Below, in pieces: positions 34,802-42,347 of a stretch of 64,000 nucleotides of DNA. Location of the stretch: contig NZ_JFYV01000015.1 in NCBI RefSeq assembly GCF_000632225.1, forward strand, positions 17,606-81,605, in the 5' to 3' direction. Position 1 is the first letter of the stretch. The number at the start of each line of letters is the position of its first letter. A program made the translations under genes and the position numbers. This DNA comes from Sphingomonas sp. RIT328. GTDB taxonomy: Bacteria > Pseudomonadota > Alphaproteobacteria > Sphingomonadales > Sphingomonadaceae. The notes under the pieces are model-generated. The model was not told the DNA's origin. It saw only the letters and a program-made list of their open reading frames with translations, and made no database searches.

Positions 34802-35811
34802 CGCCCGCCGCCGAGCAACCGGATGAGGAAGCCGCGCAGCCGTTCGGTCCGCGCCGGACTCGCGGGGGAGAGGATGCCGCGCGCCGGCTCGGGCAGATGG
34901 GCGGCGGCGTCCTGCGCGTCGTCGGCGAAGATGTAATGATCGAACCAGCCGCGCCACGCGGCGCGCTGCGCCGGCGGCAGGTCGCGCACCGCCAGCAGGC
35001 CGTGGACCAGCGCGCCGAACGGCGAGGGCGCCGCCGCATCCGCCCACCAGTAATTGACCAGCACGTTGAGCGGATCGAGCGCGGCGACATGATGCCACCA
35101 GAGCGCCGGCATGAAGATCGCGTCGCCGGGTTCGAGCTCGGCGACCTGCGCGTGGCGGAGCGCCTCGGCGAAGCGCGGATAGCGGGCGAGATCGGGCCGT
35201 TCGGGATCGACCATGCTCGACGGCGGGCCGGCCATCGTCTGGTCGAGCGGCCCGACATAGAGGTTGGCGATCTGGTCGGGCGGGAAGAGCGTGAACCGGC
35301 GGCGGCCGTGGACGACGCAGGCGACGTTGCTCGATTCGTCGTAATGCGTCGCGACGCGGGTCGCATTGCCGATCCACAGGCGCGCCGGAGCGTCGCCCGT
35401 CGGCAGGTCGAGCCAATTGTCCTCATCCCATCCCGGCAGATGCTCGGGCGCGGTCGCGGCATTGGCGTAGAGCGCATGCGCATCGGCCGCCGCCGCCTCG
35501 CTGTAGCGGACGAGCTGGCCGAGCAACTGGCCGAGCGCGACCTTCTGTTTGTGAAAGTTGAAGCCGCTGAGATCGTCGTTGTAGAAGAAGCGGCCGCCGA
35601 TCTCCGGCGGGCCGATCATCACGTCGAGCGGCTGACCACCGCCGAACCGGGCGAGATAGGTCGCCATCGCGCGGTCGCCACCGCGGCCGGCGCGCACCGC
35701 CGCCCAGTCGCGGACCTGCCCGCGCAGCACGACGGGGACGTAGCCGTTCGCGATCTCGCCGGCGAAGGTCGCGGCGTCGACGGCGGGCCGGTCGATGACG
35801 GCGGGCGTCAT
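34798..35811 (-). CDS. Cupin-like (JmjC/cupin_8) Fe(II)/2-oxoglutarate-type protein 2
   Basis: A 337-residue paralogue of the neighbouring cupin: THYDESSNVACVVHGRRRFTLFPPDQI gives the HxD and the family block (quoted parts THYDE, GRRRFTLFPP), and WWHHVAALDPL gives the distal His. The order of motifs and the flanking sequences (VPVVLRGQVRDW, GGRFFYNDD) match cupin 1, so the pair arose by duplication with inversion. It runs opposite to the halogenase operon, tail to tail with 4 bases shared, and so has its own promoter. Start at ATG 35811; an in-frame ATG at 35862 would add 17 residues. Confidence 0.84.
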   Translation of the reverse strand: MTPAVIDRPAVDAATFAGEIANGYVPVVLRGQVRDWAAVRAGRGGDRAMATYLARFGGGQPLDVMIGPPEIGGRFFYNDDLSGFNFHKQKVALGQLLGQLVRYSEAAAADAHALYANAATAPEHLPGWDEDNWLDLPTGDAPARLWIGNATRVATHYDESSNVACVVHGRRRFTLFPPDQIANLYVGPLDQTMAGPPSSMVDPERPDLARYPRFAEALRHAQVAELEPGDAIFMPALWWHHVAALDPLNVLVNYWWADAAAPSPFGALVHGLLAVRDLPPAQRAAWRGWFDHYIFADDAQDAAAHLPEPARGILSPASPARTERLRGFLIRLLGGGR

Positions 35812-36139
35812 CGGCCGGAACGCTCGGCCAAAGCCGCCGCGCGTGGCTCTGTTCTCATGCAAAATGCGTAGGTTAGTCGGGTGGTCTGGTCAAAGTCATT
35901 CACCGGCGAAGCCACGATCCCGACCGCTGCCTTCCAAGGCCGCAGCGCGACGAGCGGCAGGGCAGCAATCGACCGGGGCGCCGCTGTACCGACGCCCCTT
36001 CGGCGTCGGAAACGATTGTAGCGCTGTCGATTCCGTCCGAACGTACCCGGATGTTGCAGCATCGCAAAACCGGCGACACAGACGCCGGTCAGCCTTAGAC
36101 ATGCTTCCCATCGCCGATCCCGTCTGGACCCCTGATCCC
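35812..36139. other. Divergent intergenic region (cupin 2 / response regulator)
   Basis: 328 bases with no credible gene. It should hold promoters for the cupin gene (minus) and the two-component genes (plus). The word GGATGTTGC at 36049-36057 is the reverse complement of GCAACATCC found again upstream of the dioxygenase gene. GACGCCCCTTCGGCGTC near 35993-36009 could form a short stem. An ATG at 36101 offers a 13-residue longer start for the regulator. No other structure stands out. Confidence 0.5.
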
Positions 36140-36865
36140 ATGGCCGCTGACACCCGCCTGCTCATTGTCGATGACGATCCGGGCATCCGCGAACTGACCG
36201 CGGAATTTCTCACCACGCACGGCTATATCGTCGATACCGCGGCGGACGGCGCGGCGATGCGGGCGGCGCTCGATCGGCAGAGCTATGCGCTCGTCGTGCT
36301 CGACGTGATGATGCCGGGGGAGGACGGGCTCACCATCCTGCGCTCGCTCGACCGCAGCAGCGCGCCGCCGGTCATCATCCTGTCGGTGATCGGCGAGGAG
36401 GTCGACCGTATCGTCGGGCTGGAGATGGGCGCCGACGATTATCTCGCCAAGCCCGCCAACCCGCGCGAGTTGCTCGCCCGCATCCGATCGGTGCTGCGAA
36501 GGCAGGCGGGTCCCGCCGCGGTGGAAGCGGTGGCGGCGCGGCCGCTCAAGCGTTTCGCCGGCTGGCGGCTCGATCCGCTCGGGCGGTTGCTGTTCGATCC
36601 CGATGGCGTCGCGATCAACCTGTCCGACGGCGAGTTGCGGCTGATGATGACGCTGGTCGATCATCCCCGCCGCGTGCTGACCCGCGACTTCCTGCTCGAC
36701 CACGCGCGCGGCCCGAATGCCGAGCATTTCGATCGCGCCATCGACGTCCAGATCAGCCGCCTGCGCCGCAAGCTCAGCCGGACCGACGGCAATGGCGGTG
36801 ACGATCTGATCCGCACCGTGCGCAACGAAGGCTATATGTTCGTCGCCGATGTCGAGCAGCGCTGA
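36140..36865 (+). CDS. OmpR-family two-component response regulator
   Basis: A 241-residue regulator. The receiver domain has the acidic pocket LLIVDDDPG, the phospho-acceptor Asp in VVLDVMMPG, the Thr/Ser position filled by Ser in IILSVIGEE, and Lys in LAKPANPREL. The C-terminal winged helix contains LSDGELRLMMTLVDHPRRVLTR-type sequence (quoted in part), DVQISRLRRKL and IRTVRNEGYMFV. This is an OmpR/PhoB-type activator or repressor. It overlaps the histidine kinase gene by 17 bases, so the two form one unit. Confidence 0.92.
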   Translation: MAADTRLLIVDDDPGIRELTAEFLTTHGYIVDTAADGAAMRAALDRQSYALVVLDVMMPGEDGLTILRSLDRSSAPPVIILSVIGEEVDRIVGLEMGADDYLAKPANPRELLARIRSVLRRQAGPAAVEAVAARPLKRFAGWRLDPLGRLLFDPDGVAINLSDGELRLMMTLVDHPRRVLTRDFLLDHARGPNAEHFDRAIDVQISRLRRKLSRTDGNGGDDLIRTVRNEGYMFVADVEQR

Positions 36866-38144
36866 CCGCGCGGCGCCGGCGCGGTCGATCGCCCAATCGA
36901 TCTTCGCGCTGGTCATCGCCTCGGTGCTGGTCGCCACGGCGGTGTTCTTCGTCGTCACCTTCAACGGGCCGCCGCCGCGCGACGCGCCGCAGTCGCTGTC
37001 GTCGATCGCCCGCACGCTGCGCACCGGCCGGTTGCCCCGTGACGGCGACAGGCGCTGGCGGCTGAGCATTGCCACGACCCCGCCGGTCGCGGACGAGCGA
37101 TGGCATGCCGACCCGCGGCTGGCCGCGGCGCTCGCCGGCGAACTCGGCGTGGCGCGGGCCGATGTCGTCGTGCTGACGCGGGCGGAGGGACAGGCCCCCG
37201 GACCGGGCGACGCGCTGTTCGGCGACTATCGCCTCGCTTCGCGGATAGGCGACCGCTGGCGACGGCTCGACAGCGTCGAACCGCCGCTGCTGCGCCGCTG
37301 GCATTGGGTGACACTCGCGTCGATGTTGGTCGCGATCCTGCTGCTGGCGATCCCCGCCTGGTGGCTGGCAGGCGCGATCTCGCAGCCGCTCCGCCGCCTT
37401 GCCGCCGCTGCCGATCAGGCGCGGGCAGGGGCACATCTGCCGGCATTGCCCGACAGCGGATCGCGCGAGGTGCGCGAGCTGGCGCGCGCCGTCGCGACGA
37501 TGCACGCGCGGCTCGCCGGTCATGCCGAGGGGCGGACGACGATGCTCGCGGCGATCGCGCACGATCTCGGCACGCCGCTCGCCCGGCTCGCCTTCTGGAT
37601 CGAGCAACTGCCCGATCAGGCCCGCAACCGGGCCGCCGCCGATATCGACGAGATGCGCGCGATGATCCGCACCGCCCTCGCCTTCGCGCGCGACGACAGC
37701 GAGGCGCAGGCGCAGGACCGGCTCGATCTCGGCAGCCTGCTCGACAGCCTCGCCGACGACATGCAGGTGGCGGGCATGCCGGTGACGCTCGATCCCGGTC
37801 CGCGTGCGGTGATCCGCGGTGATTCGGCGGCGTTGCGCCGCCTGTTCGGCAATCTGATCGACAATGCGATCCGCTATGGCGGCTCCGCGGCGATCGGCTG
37901 GCGAGTCGATCCCGGCATGGTCGAGGTGACGATCGACGATCGCGGCGCGGGCATCGACGCGGCGACGGTCGAGCGGTTGTTCGAGCCGTTCGTCCGCGGC
38001 GATCCCTCGCGCAACCGTGCCACCGGCGGCACGGGCCTCGGCCTCGCGATCGTCCGCGCGATCGCGGCGCGGCACGGCGGCGGCGCGACGCTGGAGAACG
38101 GCCCGACCGGCGGCCGCGCGCGGGTGACGCTGCCGCTCGCCTGA
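36849..38144 (+). CDS. Sensor histidine kinase partner of the OmpR regulator
   Basis: A 431-residue membrane kinase. Two transmembrane helices (about 17-38 and 155-177) enclose a periplasmic sensor of ~115 residues. A HAMP domain (AGAISQPLRRLAAAADQAR) is followed by the dimerisation/phospho-acceptor helix with His in AIAHDLGTPLARL and by the ATPase domain: N box LFGNLIDNAIRYGG, G1 IDDRGAGID, F box FEPFVRGD, G2 GGTGLGLAIVR. The arrangement is EnvZ-like, as expected for an OmpR-type partner. The small sensor domain gives no ligand clue. The Tat-exported dioxygenase gene follows 96 bases later and is a possible target. Confidence 0.92.
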   Translation: MSSSADRAAPARSIAQSIFALVIASVLVATAVFFVVTFNGPPPRDAPQSLSSIARTLRTGRLPRDGDRRWRLSIATTPPVADERWHADPRLAAALAGELGVARADVVVLTRAEGQAPGPGDALFGDYRLASRIGDRWRRLDSVEPPLLRRWHWVTLASMLVAILLLAIPAWWLAGAISQPLRRLAAAADQARAGAHLPALPDSGSREVRELARAVATMHARLAGHAEGRTTMLAAIAHDLGTPLARLAFWIEQLPDQARNRAAADIDEMRAMIRTALAFARDDSEAQAQDRLDLGSLLDSLADDMQVAGMPVTLDPGPRAVIRGDSAALRRLFGNLIDNAIRYGGSAAIGWRVDPGMVEVTIDDRGAGIDAATVERLFEPFVRGDPSRNRATGGTGLGLAIVRAIAARHGGGATLENGPTGGRARVTLPLA

Positions 38145-38149
38145 CCGGC

Positions 38150-38167
38150 GCAACATCCTGCAACACT
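38150..38167. promoter_or_regulatory. 10-bp-spaced direct repeat upstream of the dioxygenase gene
   Basis: GCAACATCCT-GCAACACT: GCAACA occurs twice with a 10-base period, the geometry OmpR-type regulators prefer. It lies between the kinase stop and the dioxygenase start (~74 bases before the ATG). The 9-mer GCAACATCC also occurs, inverted, upstream of the regulator gene itself. A binding site for the adjacent response regulator is inferred. Confidence 0.35.
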
Positions 38168-38240
38168 GCTACGATCGATGACATACGGCGGTGCGGTAGC
38201 GCGGTCATCCTGCTGCCACGCCAACAGGACAGCGGATGCC

Positions 38241-39167
38241 ATGACCTTCCAGCACGACCAAGATCACGACCACGGCCACGGCCACAGCCTCGCCGAAGAC
38301 CTCGAACGGATGGAGGCGCTCGTCGCCCGGCGGCGCGCGCTCAAATGGTTCGCGGGGGTCGGCACCGCCGCGCTCGTCGCCGGCTGCGGCGGCAGCGACG
38401 GCAGTTCGAGCGACACCGTCGCCGTCACCACCGGCAGTACCGCCACGCCGACGCCGACCGCCACCGCAACGGCGACGCCGACACCGACCGCCACGTCGAC
38501 CAGCACCGCCTGTATCGCCGATCCCACCGAAACCTCCGGTCCCTATCCCGCCGACGGGACCAACACGTCGGGAGGATCGACCTCGAACATCCTCACCGTC
38601 AGCGGCGTCGTGCGCAGCGACATCCGGCCGAGCTTCATTTCGAGCACCACGGTCGCGACCGGCGTGCAGCTGACGATCACGCTGACCCTGGTCAACGTCA
38701 ATGCGAGCTGCGCCCCGCTCGTCGGCTATGCGATCTATCTGTGGCATTGCGACCGCAACGGCAATTATTCGCTCTATTCGGGCGCGACCGCGGAGAGCTA
38801 TCTGCGCGGCGTGCAGGTGACCGACGCCAACGGGCAGGTGACGTTCACGACGATCTTCCCCGCCTGCTATTCGGGCCGCTGGCCGCATATGCATTTCGAG
38901 GTGTTCTCGAGCCTCAGCAACGCGCTCGGCGGCAAATATGCGGTGCTGACCTCACAGCTGGCGATGCCGGCGGCGACGTGCACGACCATCTTCGCGGACA
39001 CCAGCGTCTATCCGACGAGCAAGACCAATTTCGCGCAGGTGACGCTCGCCAGCGACAATGTCTTCGGAGACAACAGCAGCGCGCAGCTCGCGGTGCAGAC
39101 TCCGACGATCACCGGTTCGGCATCGGCCGGTCTGGTCGGGACCGCGACGATCGGCATTGCCACCTGA
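38241..39167 (+). CDS. Tat-exported lipoprotein with intradiol ring-cleavage dioxygenase domain
   Basis: A 308-residue protein. The first ~30 residues are His/Asp-rich (HDQDHDHGHGHS) and cytoplasmic in character. A twin-arginine signal ARRRALKWFAG follows, with a hydrophobic stretch and lipobox LVAGC, so it should be exported folded and lipidated. A Thr/Pro/Ala spacer leads into an intradiol-dioxygenase-like beta-sandwich: YLWHCDRNGNYSLYS supplies the Tyr region and SGRWPHMHFEV the Arg and the two His ligands. Such exported relatives act on aromatic diols or have unknown roles. The His-rich N-terminus before the RR motif is odd and could bind metal. Start ATG 38241. Confidence 0.82.
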   Translation: MTFQHDQDHDHGHGHSLAEDLERMEALVARRRALKWFAGVGTAALVAGCGGSDGSSSDTVAVTTGSTATPTPTATATATPTPTATSTSTACIADPTETSGPYPADGTNTSGGSTSNILTVSGVVRSDIRPSFISSTTVATGVQLTITLTLVNVNASCAPLVGYAIYLWHCDRNGNYSLYSGATAESYLRGVQVTDANGQVTFTTIFPACYSGRWPHMHFEVFSSLSNALGGKYAVLTSQLAMPAATCTTIFADTSVYPTSKTNFAQVTLASDNVFGDNSSAQLAVQTPTITGSASAGLVGTATIGIAT

Positions 39168-39179
39168 GTGCCACCATCG

Positions 39180-39204
39180 CCCGCCGCCGGCCGCCGGCGG
39201 CGGG
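39180..39204. terminator. Strong 11-bp hairpin after the dioxygenase gene
   Basis: CCCGCCGCCGG and CCGGCGGCGGG form a perfect 11-base stem with a 3-base loop, starting 12 bases after the dioxygenase stop. There is no T tract, so it may be a rho-assisted or 3'-stabilising hairpin and not a classical terminator. Confidence 0.5.
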
Positions 39205-39340
39205 TGATACCGGGTCGCGCCGGTCGGCGGCAGGCACCCTGAACGCTAGTGACGAAACCAGCCGGGAGCGCGGCTGGCCGGCTGATGCAGGATAAGTTTC
39301 GAGGATCGGGACACAAAAAGTCACACACGCCGTTATGCGC

Positions 39341-39359
39341 TTGGGTCGACATTGGGTCG
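39341..39359. promoter_or_regulatory. Direct repeat upstream of the rhodopsin gene
   Basis: TTGGGTCG occurs at 39341-39348 and again at 39352-39359, an 11-base period (one helical turn), ending 23 bases before the rhodopsin ATG. The AAGGGA ribosome site follows shortly after. It could be a site for a tandem-binding regulator overlapping the promoter; no such regulator is assigned. Confidence 0.4.
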
Positions 39360-39382
39360 TTCCCGGCAAGGGATGACACCCT

Positions 39383-40096
39383 ATGGACCAGACTGCCTTT
39401 CTCCTCGGATTCGCCATCATGTCGCTCGCCTCGCTGGCGATTTATGCGACGGGCAAGAAGACCCCGCCGTCGGGTCATCATACGTTGCTGCATTCGAGCG
39501 TGCCGTTCATCGCCGCGACCGCCTATCTGGCGATGGCGTTCGGCATCGGCACATTGCTCAAAGTCGACGGCTCGGCGGTCTATGTCGCGCGCTATCTCGA
39601 CTGGTCGGTGACGACGCCGATCCTGCTCGCCGGGCTGGTGCTGCTCGCCTTCCACGAACAGGGGCGTACCGGCGAAGTCGGCGGCCACCTGACTGCGATC
39701 ATCGTGCTCGACGTGCTGATGATCGTCACCGGCCTCGTCTCGGCGCTTGCCGGACCGCCGCTGATCAAATGGGTCTGGTATGCCTGGTCGTGCGTCGCCT
39801 TCCTGAGCGTGCTCTATCTGCTGTGGGGACCGTTGCGGGCCAAGGCGGTGGAACGCGGCGCGGCGCTGGGTGGCGCCTATAACAAGAACCTCGCCTTCCT
39901 GACGGTGATCTGGTTCCTCTATCCGATCGTCTTCCTCGTCGGGCCGGAGGGGCTGAAGATCATCAGCGATCCCGCCTCGGTCTGGGCGATCCTCATCATG
40001 GATGTGCTCGCCAAGGTGGTTTACGCCTTCTACGCGGCGAGCAATCTCGAAAAGGCGCTGGCACAGCACGCCGACTCGCGCGGCGACCGGTGGTGA
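39383..40096 (+). CDS. Microbial rhodopsin with DTG motif (putative light-driven proton pump)
   Basis: A 237-residue seven-helix retinal protein of the inner membrane. Helix C reads ARYLDWSVTTPILLAG: R70, the Schiff-base counterion D73, T77, and Gly84 where proton pumps have Asp or Glu as donor, so the signature is DTG. Helix F has WFLYP and helix G has D207 and the retinal lysine K211 in MDVLAKVVYAF. Leu81 at the colour-tuning position predicts green absorption. DTG rhodopsins are known from Sphingomonas (SpaR, described as a mirror proteorhodopsin, from memory) and pump protons outward mainly at low pH. The stop overlaps the Blh gene (GTGA), which should make the retinal. AAGGGA precedes the ATG. 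Confidence 0.93.
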   Translation: MDQTAFLLGFAIMSLASLAIYATGKKTPPSGHHTLLHSSVPFIAATAYLAMAFGIGTLLKVDGSAVYVARYLDWSVTTPILLAGLVLLAFHEQGRTGEVGGHLTAIIVLDVLMIVTGLVSALAGPPLIKWVWYAWSCVAFLSVLYLLWGPLRAKAVERGAALGGAYNKNLAFLTVIWFLYPIVFLVGPEGLKIISDPASVWAILIMDVLAKVVYAFYAASNLEKALAQHADSRGDRW

Positions 40097-40938
40097 GCGG
40101 GCGCGCTCCGGCGATCGGCTGGAGCGCGCTCACCGTCGCGGCGGTGGTCGCCGCATGCGGACCGCTGCTGCTGCAACTCGCCTTTGCGGGCGTCGCGATC
40201 GGCGTCATCGGCATGGCGCACGGGGCGAGCGATCTGGCGATCGTCGCACCGCGGCGGCGCCCGCTGTTTCTCGCCTGTTATGGCCTAGTCTGCCTGATCT
40301 GCCTCGGCTGGTGGATCGCCGATCCGGCGGTGGCCCTGCCGGCCTTCCTGCTCGCCTCGGCGATCCACTTCGCGATGGAGGACGCACCGGAGGGGACGTG
40401 GGTGGAGCGGGTGGCGCGCGGCGTGAGCCTGATCGCCACCCCGGCGACGCTGCACGCCGCTTCGCTGACGGTGATCCTGCAGCATGGCGGCATTACGCCG
40501 GCAATGCTGCCCGGTCTGGTCACCGGGTTGACGTGGCTCGGCGGGATCGCCGCGGCCGGATTGCTGGCGCTCGCCATCGTGCGGCGCGACCCCCGGCTGT
40601 TCGCGGGAACGGCGGCGCTGCTGCTGCTGCCGCCGCTGATCGGCTTCTCGCTCGGCTTCCTGATCCTGCATGCGCTGCCGCAGACGTGGCAACGGTGCGA
40701 GCGGATCGGATGCATGACGGCGCAATCCTATCTCCGCGCGATCGCGCCGGTGCTCGGCGCGGCGATGTTGCTGGTGCTGCTGATCGGCGGGATCGTCTGG
40801 CGGTGGGATGATAGCGGTGTCCGGCCGCTGTTCGCAGCCATCGCGGCGCTGGCGATGCCGCACCTGCTGGTGACGCCGTGGTTCGAGGCGGGGGCGGCGG
40901 ATCCCGTGACGACCCCGGCGCGATCCGTCCCGGTCTGA
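40093..40938 (+). CDS. blh: Brp/Blh-type beta-carotene 15,15'-dioxygenase
   Basis: A 281-residue integral membrane enzyme that cleaves beta-carotene to two retinals. The four histidines that hold the iron are seen in the family's motifs: GMAHGASD (H43), AIHFAMED (H92), LILHALPQTW (H193) and MPHLLVTPW (H257). Around eight hydrophobic helices surround them. The GTG at 40093 overlaps the rhodopsin stop as GTGA; GTG 40090 is one codon longer. Coupling to a rhodopsin with an intact retinal lysine makes the function clear, provided the host makes beta-carotene. No carotenoid genes are in this window. Confidence 0.9.
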   Translation: MSGRAPAIGWSALTVAAVVAACGPLLLQLAFAGVAIGVIGMAHGASDLAIVAPRRRPLFLACYGLVCLICLGWWIADPAVALPAFLLASAIHFAMEDAPEGTWVERVARGVSLIATPATLHAASLTVILQHGGITPAMLPGLVTGLTWLGGIAAAGLLALAIVRRDPRLFAGTAALLLLPPLIGFSLGFLILHALPQTWQRCERIGCMTAQSYLRAIAPVLGAAMLLVLLIGGIVWRWDDSGVRPLFAAIAALAMPHLLVTPWFEAGAADPVTTPARSVPV

Positions 40939-40987
40939 TGCAGCCGGGGCTGTACGGACATGCCGGTCATCCCTCCAGTCTTTCGCA

Positions 40988-41001
40988 TTGAGGCGGATCA
41001 A
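40988..41001. promoter_or_regulatory. FNR/FixK-like box upstream of the YqcI/YcgG gene
   Basis: TTGAG-GCGG-ATCAA matches the TTGAT-N4-ATCAA consensus of FNR-type activators in nine of ten defined bases. It lies 51 bases before the start codon chosen for the heme N-hydroxylase-like gene, a workable activator distance. Oxygen- or nitrogen-oxide-dependent control is inferred. Confidence 0.5.
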
Positions 41002-41052
41002 GTCGGCGGCGGAATCCCGGAACGCTGCCCTCCGCCGGGTCGTTTCCTACCC

Positions 41053-41751
41053 ATGCTACCCTCGAAATCGATGTTCAATTGGGCGGATCCGCATGAGGAC
41101 GAGGCCAAGACGATGCTGTCGGATTATATCGCCGACCACGGCTTTCCCTGCGTCGGGGCCAAGGCCGCGCTGGCCAAGGGGACGCTCGACGTGCTTGGCG
41201 CACGCGATATCGCCAGCGCCTGGGATGATCTGCGTATCCATGAGCGGCTGCGCTGCTTCGCCGCGCGCTATCGCGCCGAACCGTCGCTGTTCCGCAGTTT
41301 CGCGGTCGTCTTCTCGGGACCCGACGACCTCACCGAAGAGGCGTTCGAACAGGCGATCTGGCAGCGTATCCAGTCGCTGTCCGACAAGGACGTCTGGCTG
41401 GGGCAGGAATGGGACGAGCGCGTCAGTCCCGATCCCGCCAATCCGCATTTCTCTCTGTCGTTCGGTGGCGAGGCCTTCTTCGTCGTCGGGCTGCATCCGC
41501 ATGCCAGCCGCCCGGCCCGCCGCTTTGCGCGCCCGACGATGATCTTCAACCTCCACGACCAGTTCGAGACGCTGCGCGCGCAGGGACGCTATGAGACGAT
41601 GCGCGAGAAGATCATGGTCCGTGACGAGACGCTCGCCGGTTCGCGCAATCCGATGCTGTCGCGCCACGGCGAGATGAGCGAGGCGCGGCAATATAGCGGC
41701 CGCGCCGTCGACGGTGACTGGCGCTGCCCGTTCCGGTATGCCGGCGAATGA
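41053..41751 (+). CDS. YqcI/YcgG family protein (GntA-like heme N-hydroxylase)
   Basis: A 232-residue protein of the YqcI/YcgG family. The conserved block runs LHPHASRPARRF, IFNLHDQFETLR, the MREKIMVRDETLAGSRNPML region and GEMSEARQYSGR, which is the family signature. A characterised member, GntA of guanitoxin synthesis, is a heme enzyme that N-hydroxylates an arginine derivative, so N-hydroxylation of a guanidino or amino compound is the best guess. I start at ATG 41053; MFNWAD at 41071 is an alternative. The stop overlaps the DUF1989 gene (ATGA), a recurrent partner. An FNR-like box is upstream. Confidence 0.8.
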   Translation: MLPSKSMFNWADPHEDEAKTMLSDYIADHGFPCVGAKAALAKGTLDVLGARDIASAWDDLRIHERLRCFAARYRAEPSLFRSFAVVFSGPDDLTEEAFEQAIWQRIQSLSDKDVWLGQEWDERVSPDPANPHFSLSFGGEAFFVVGLHPHASRPARRFARPTMIFNLHDQFETLRAQGRYETMREKIMVRDETLAGSRNPMLSRHGEMSEARQYSGRAVDGDWRCPFRYAGE

Positions 41752-42347
41752 GCGGCGCGGTGCACGAGATCGCCGAGCGCAGCGGCGTCGGTTTTCCGCT
41801 CAAGGCCGGGCAGCGGCTGACTGTGATCGACCCGCGCGGTTGTCAGGTGGCCGATCTGCTCGCGTTCAACGCGGCCGACCTCGGCGAGGTGCTGTCGTCG
41901 GGACGGACGCTCGATTATGCCGAGACGATCCGGCTGACCACCGGGCACAGGCTCTATTCGAACCGATCGAACGTGATGCTTGAGATCGTCGAGGATAGCG
42001 TTGGCGTGCACGACTTCCTGCTGACGCCCTGCTCCTATGCGACCTTCGACCATTTCTACCCGGACCTGCCGCGGCATCGCGGCTGTTTCGGCAACCTTGC
42101 CGAGGCGCTGGCGCCCTATGGCGTGGTGCCGGACCAGATACCGGTCGCCTTCAACTGCTTCATGAACGTGCCCGTCGACGCCGGCGGGCGGCTGTCGGTG
42201 CTGCCGCCGGTCAGCCGCGCCGGCGACCGGATCGTCTTCGTCGCGGCGATGGATCTGGTGATCGGCCTCACCGCCTGTTCGGCGCCGGCATCGAACGGCG
42301 GATCGTTCAAGCCGATCCACTATCGCGTCGAGGACGCCGCAGCTTAG
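41748..42347 (+). CDS. DUF1989 / urea carboxylase-associated family protein
   Basis: A 199-residue protein of the family found next to urea carboxylase and guanidine-metabolism genes. Characteristic segments are LKAGQRLTVIDPRGCQVADLL, LYSNRSNVMLEIVED and HDFLLTPCS (each quoted in part from the conserved run), FNCFMNVPVDAGG and VIGLTACSAP, with paired cysteines that could hold a metal. The biochemical role is unproven. It starts within the previous gene's stop (ATGA), so the two are a unit probably acting on a guanidino or N-hydroxy compound. The stop overlaps the convergent glycosyltransferase by 4 bases. Confidence 0.82.
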   Translation: MSGAVHEIAERSGVGFPLKAGQRLTVIDPRGCQVADLLAFNAADLGEVLSSGRTLDYAETIRLTTGHRLYSNRSNVMLEIVEDSVGVHDFLLTPCSYATFDHFYPDLPRHRGCFGNLAEALAPYGVVPDQIPVAFNCFMNVPVDAGGRLSVLPPVSRAGDRIVFVAAMDLVIGLTACSAPASNGGSFKPIHYRVEDAAA

